DNA of 33,525 nucleotides from Chitinophagaceae bacterium (GTDB taxonomy: Bacteria; Bacteroidota; Bacteroidia; Chitinophagales; Chitinophagaceae): positions 1 through 33,525 of the forward strand of contig CAHJWK010000038.1 in the NCBI GenBank assembly GCA_903642275.1, written 5' to 3'. The notes below the pieces were generated by a model. It was not told where the DNA came from. It saw only the letters and a program-made list of their open reading frames with translations, and made no database searches. The position numbers and the translations under genes are program-made. Positions 33,037 to 33,525 of the stretch are shown here, piece after piece; position 1 is the first letter of the stretch, and each line of letters starts with the position of its first letter.

Positions 33037-33404
33037 GGAGAATCTGGCTTTTCAACAACAATGAACGATTTTAAGCTGATAGCCATTGGTTTTTCAACAG
33101 GCAAAACACATATTAACACTTACATGTTTACATCAGTTGTTTCTTGTTAACAAGTGGCATTCTTTTACTTTCTCAATCTTAATAGAAAAGAATAACTATC
33201 GCAGATTTCAGGTATGTAAAAATCTCAATCATAAAAAAACACATTTTACTTTTCTGTTGCTAACATGAACATGTTGTGAACGTAAACTTCAAGATTTGTT
33301 AGTCTTTTAAATACACAATAGTTAATATCATTTTAAAACTTAAGGCTGCGTTGTTTTTACCTGTGCGGATGATGTTAGTTTCTGCTTGATAAACCAGCCT
33401 TAAT

Positions 33405-33412
33405 TAACTTTG
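33405..33412 (+). promoter_or_regulatory. Candidate -7 box (TAACTTTG) for the gene at the right edge
   Basis: TAACTTTG matches TAnnTTTG, with CTTG about 16-17 bp upstream. It would give an unusually long leader of about 80 nt before the ATG at 33499. Confidence 0.4.
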
Positions 33413-33498
33413 CCTTTTGTGCAGAAGTAATTTATCCCGATATGCACACCCGTAATAATAATAAGTTCTTTTATAAATATATTGTATTATAAATACTA

Positions 33499-33525
33499 TG
33501 GCAGATATTAACATGGCAGAAATTG
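33499..33525 (+). CDS. Possible gene start, 5' fragment only
   Basis: ATG at 33499 opens nine codons, MADINMAEI, before the window ends. The long gene-free region and a promoter-like box upstream make a real start plausible. The product cannot be identified from so few residues; the second Met (MAEI) could also be the start. Confidence 0.4.

Larger units (their letters stand above)
33009..33498. other. Gene-free AT-rich region with palindrome CTTGTTAACAAG
   Basis: These 490 bp hold no convincing gene. A perfect 12-bp palindrome, CTTGTTAACAAG, lies at 33143-33154, and AACATG-AA-CATGTT forms a second small palindrome about 120 bp later. Promoter-like boxes for both flanking genes are at either end. 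Confidence 0.5.

Noticed and set aside
33086-33268. Plus-strand 60-codon ORF in the right-hand gap
   Set aside because: No family similarity, no upstream signals, and odd composition (many Phe, His, Leu, Lys); it spans the palindrome and looks like chance.

Overview
The window looks like chromosomal DNA of a Bacteroidota bacterium, most likely a member of the Chitinophagaceae. This is an inference from gene content (DUF885 and M13 lipoprotein peptidases, DUF2480, a DUF7033-type polysaccharide deacetylase, a GH3-like acyl-adenylating enzyme), from many signal peptides and lipoboxes on small proteins, from moderately AT-rich DNA with few Shine-Dalgarno sequences, and from several matches to the Bacteroidota -7 promoter box TAnnTTTG.

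Layout. 1-5.1 kb: a partial DUF5009 acyltransferase-like membrane protein, a DUF885 peptidase interrupted by an in-frame stop, a CPBP membrane protease, divergent dusB and an FKBP isomerase. 5.4-6.8 kb: oxidative-stress genes (tpx with a signal peptide, msrA) around a 66-residue unknown. 7.0-9.8 kb: small secreted or lipoprotein unknowns, each followed by a clear hairpin terminator, one frameshifted gene, and a 21-bp tandem array with 63-bp higher-order structure. 10.2-14.1 kb: an M13 peptidase lipoprotein, an RRM RNA-binding protein and a GH27 alpha-galactosidase. 14.2-17.1 kb: a GH3-like gene, a decayed nucleotidyltransferase/HEPN (MntA/HepT-like) toxin-antitoxin pair, and fabG, whose start lies inside the toxin remnant. 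17.1-22.5 kb: dapA, an ROK/polyphosphate-glucokinase-like kinase, two unknowns, a MATE exporter behind a leader ORF and terminator, and a MarC-family protein. 22.5-27.1 kb: a tight minus-strand cluster rnhB-rlpA-glycosyltransferase-polysaccharide deacetylase-glycosyltransferase. 27.2-33.0 kb: corA, a 159-residue unknown, a second 21-bp array, a lone SIR2-like gene, DUF2480 and a PpiD/SurA-like foldase. The last 0.5 kb is mostly intergenic and ends at a possible gene start.

Most genes are housekeeping or envelope functions. The less ordinary parts are the two 21-bp heptad-length arrays, the SIR2-like gene directly beside one of them, the leader ORF/terminator ahead of the MATE exporter, the degenerate toxin-antitoxin remnant, and three separately interrupted loci. 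No tRNA, rRNA, CRISPR array or intact insertion sequence was seen.
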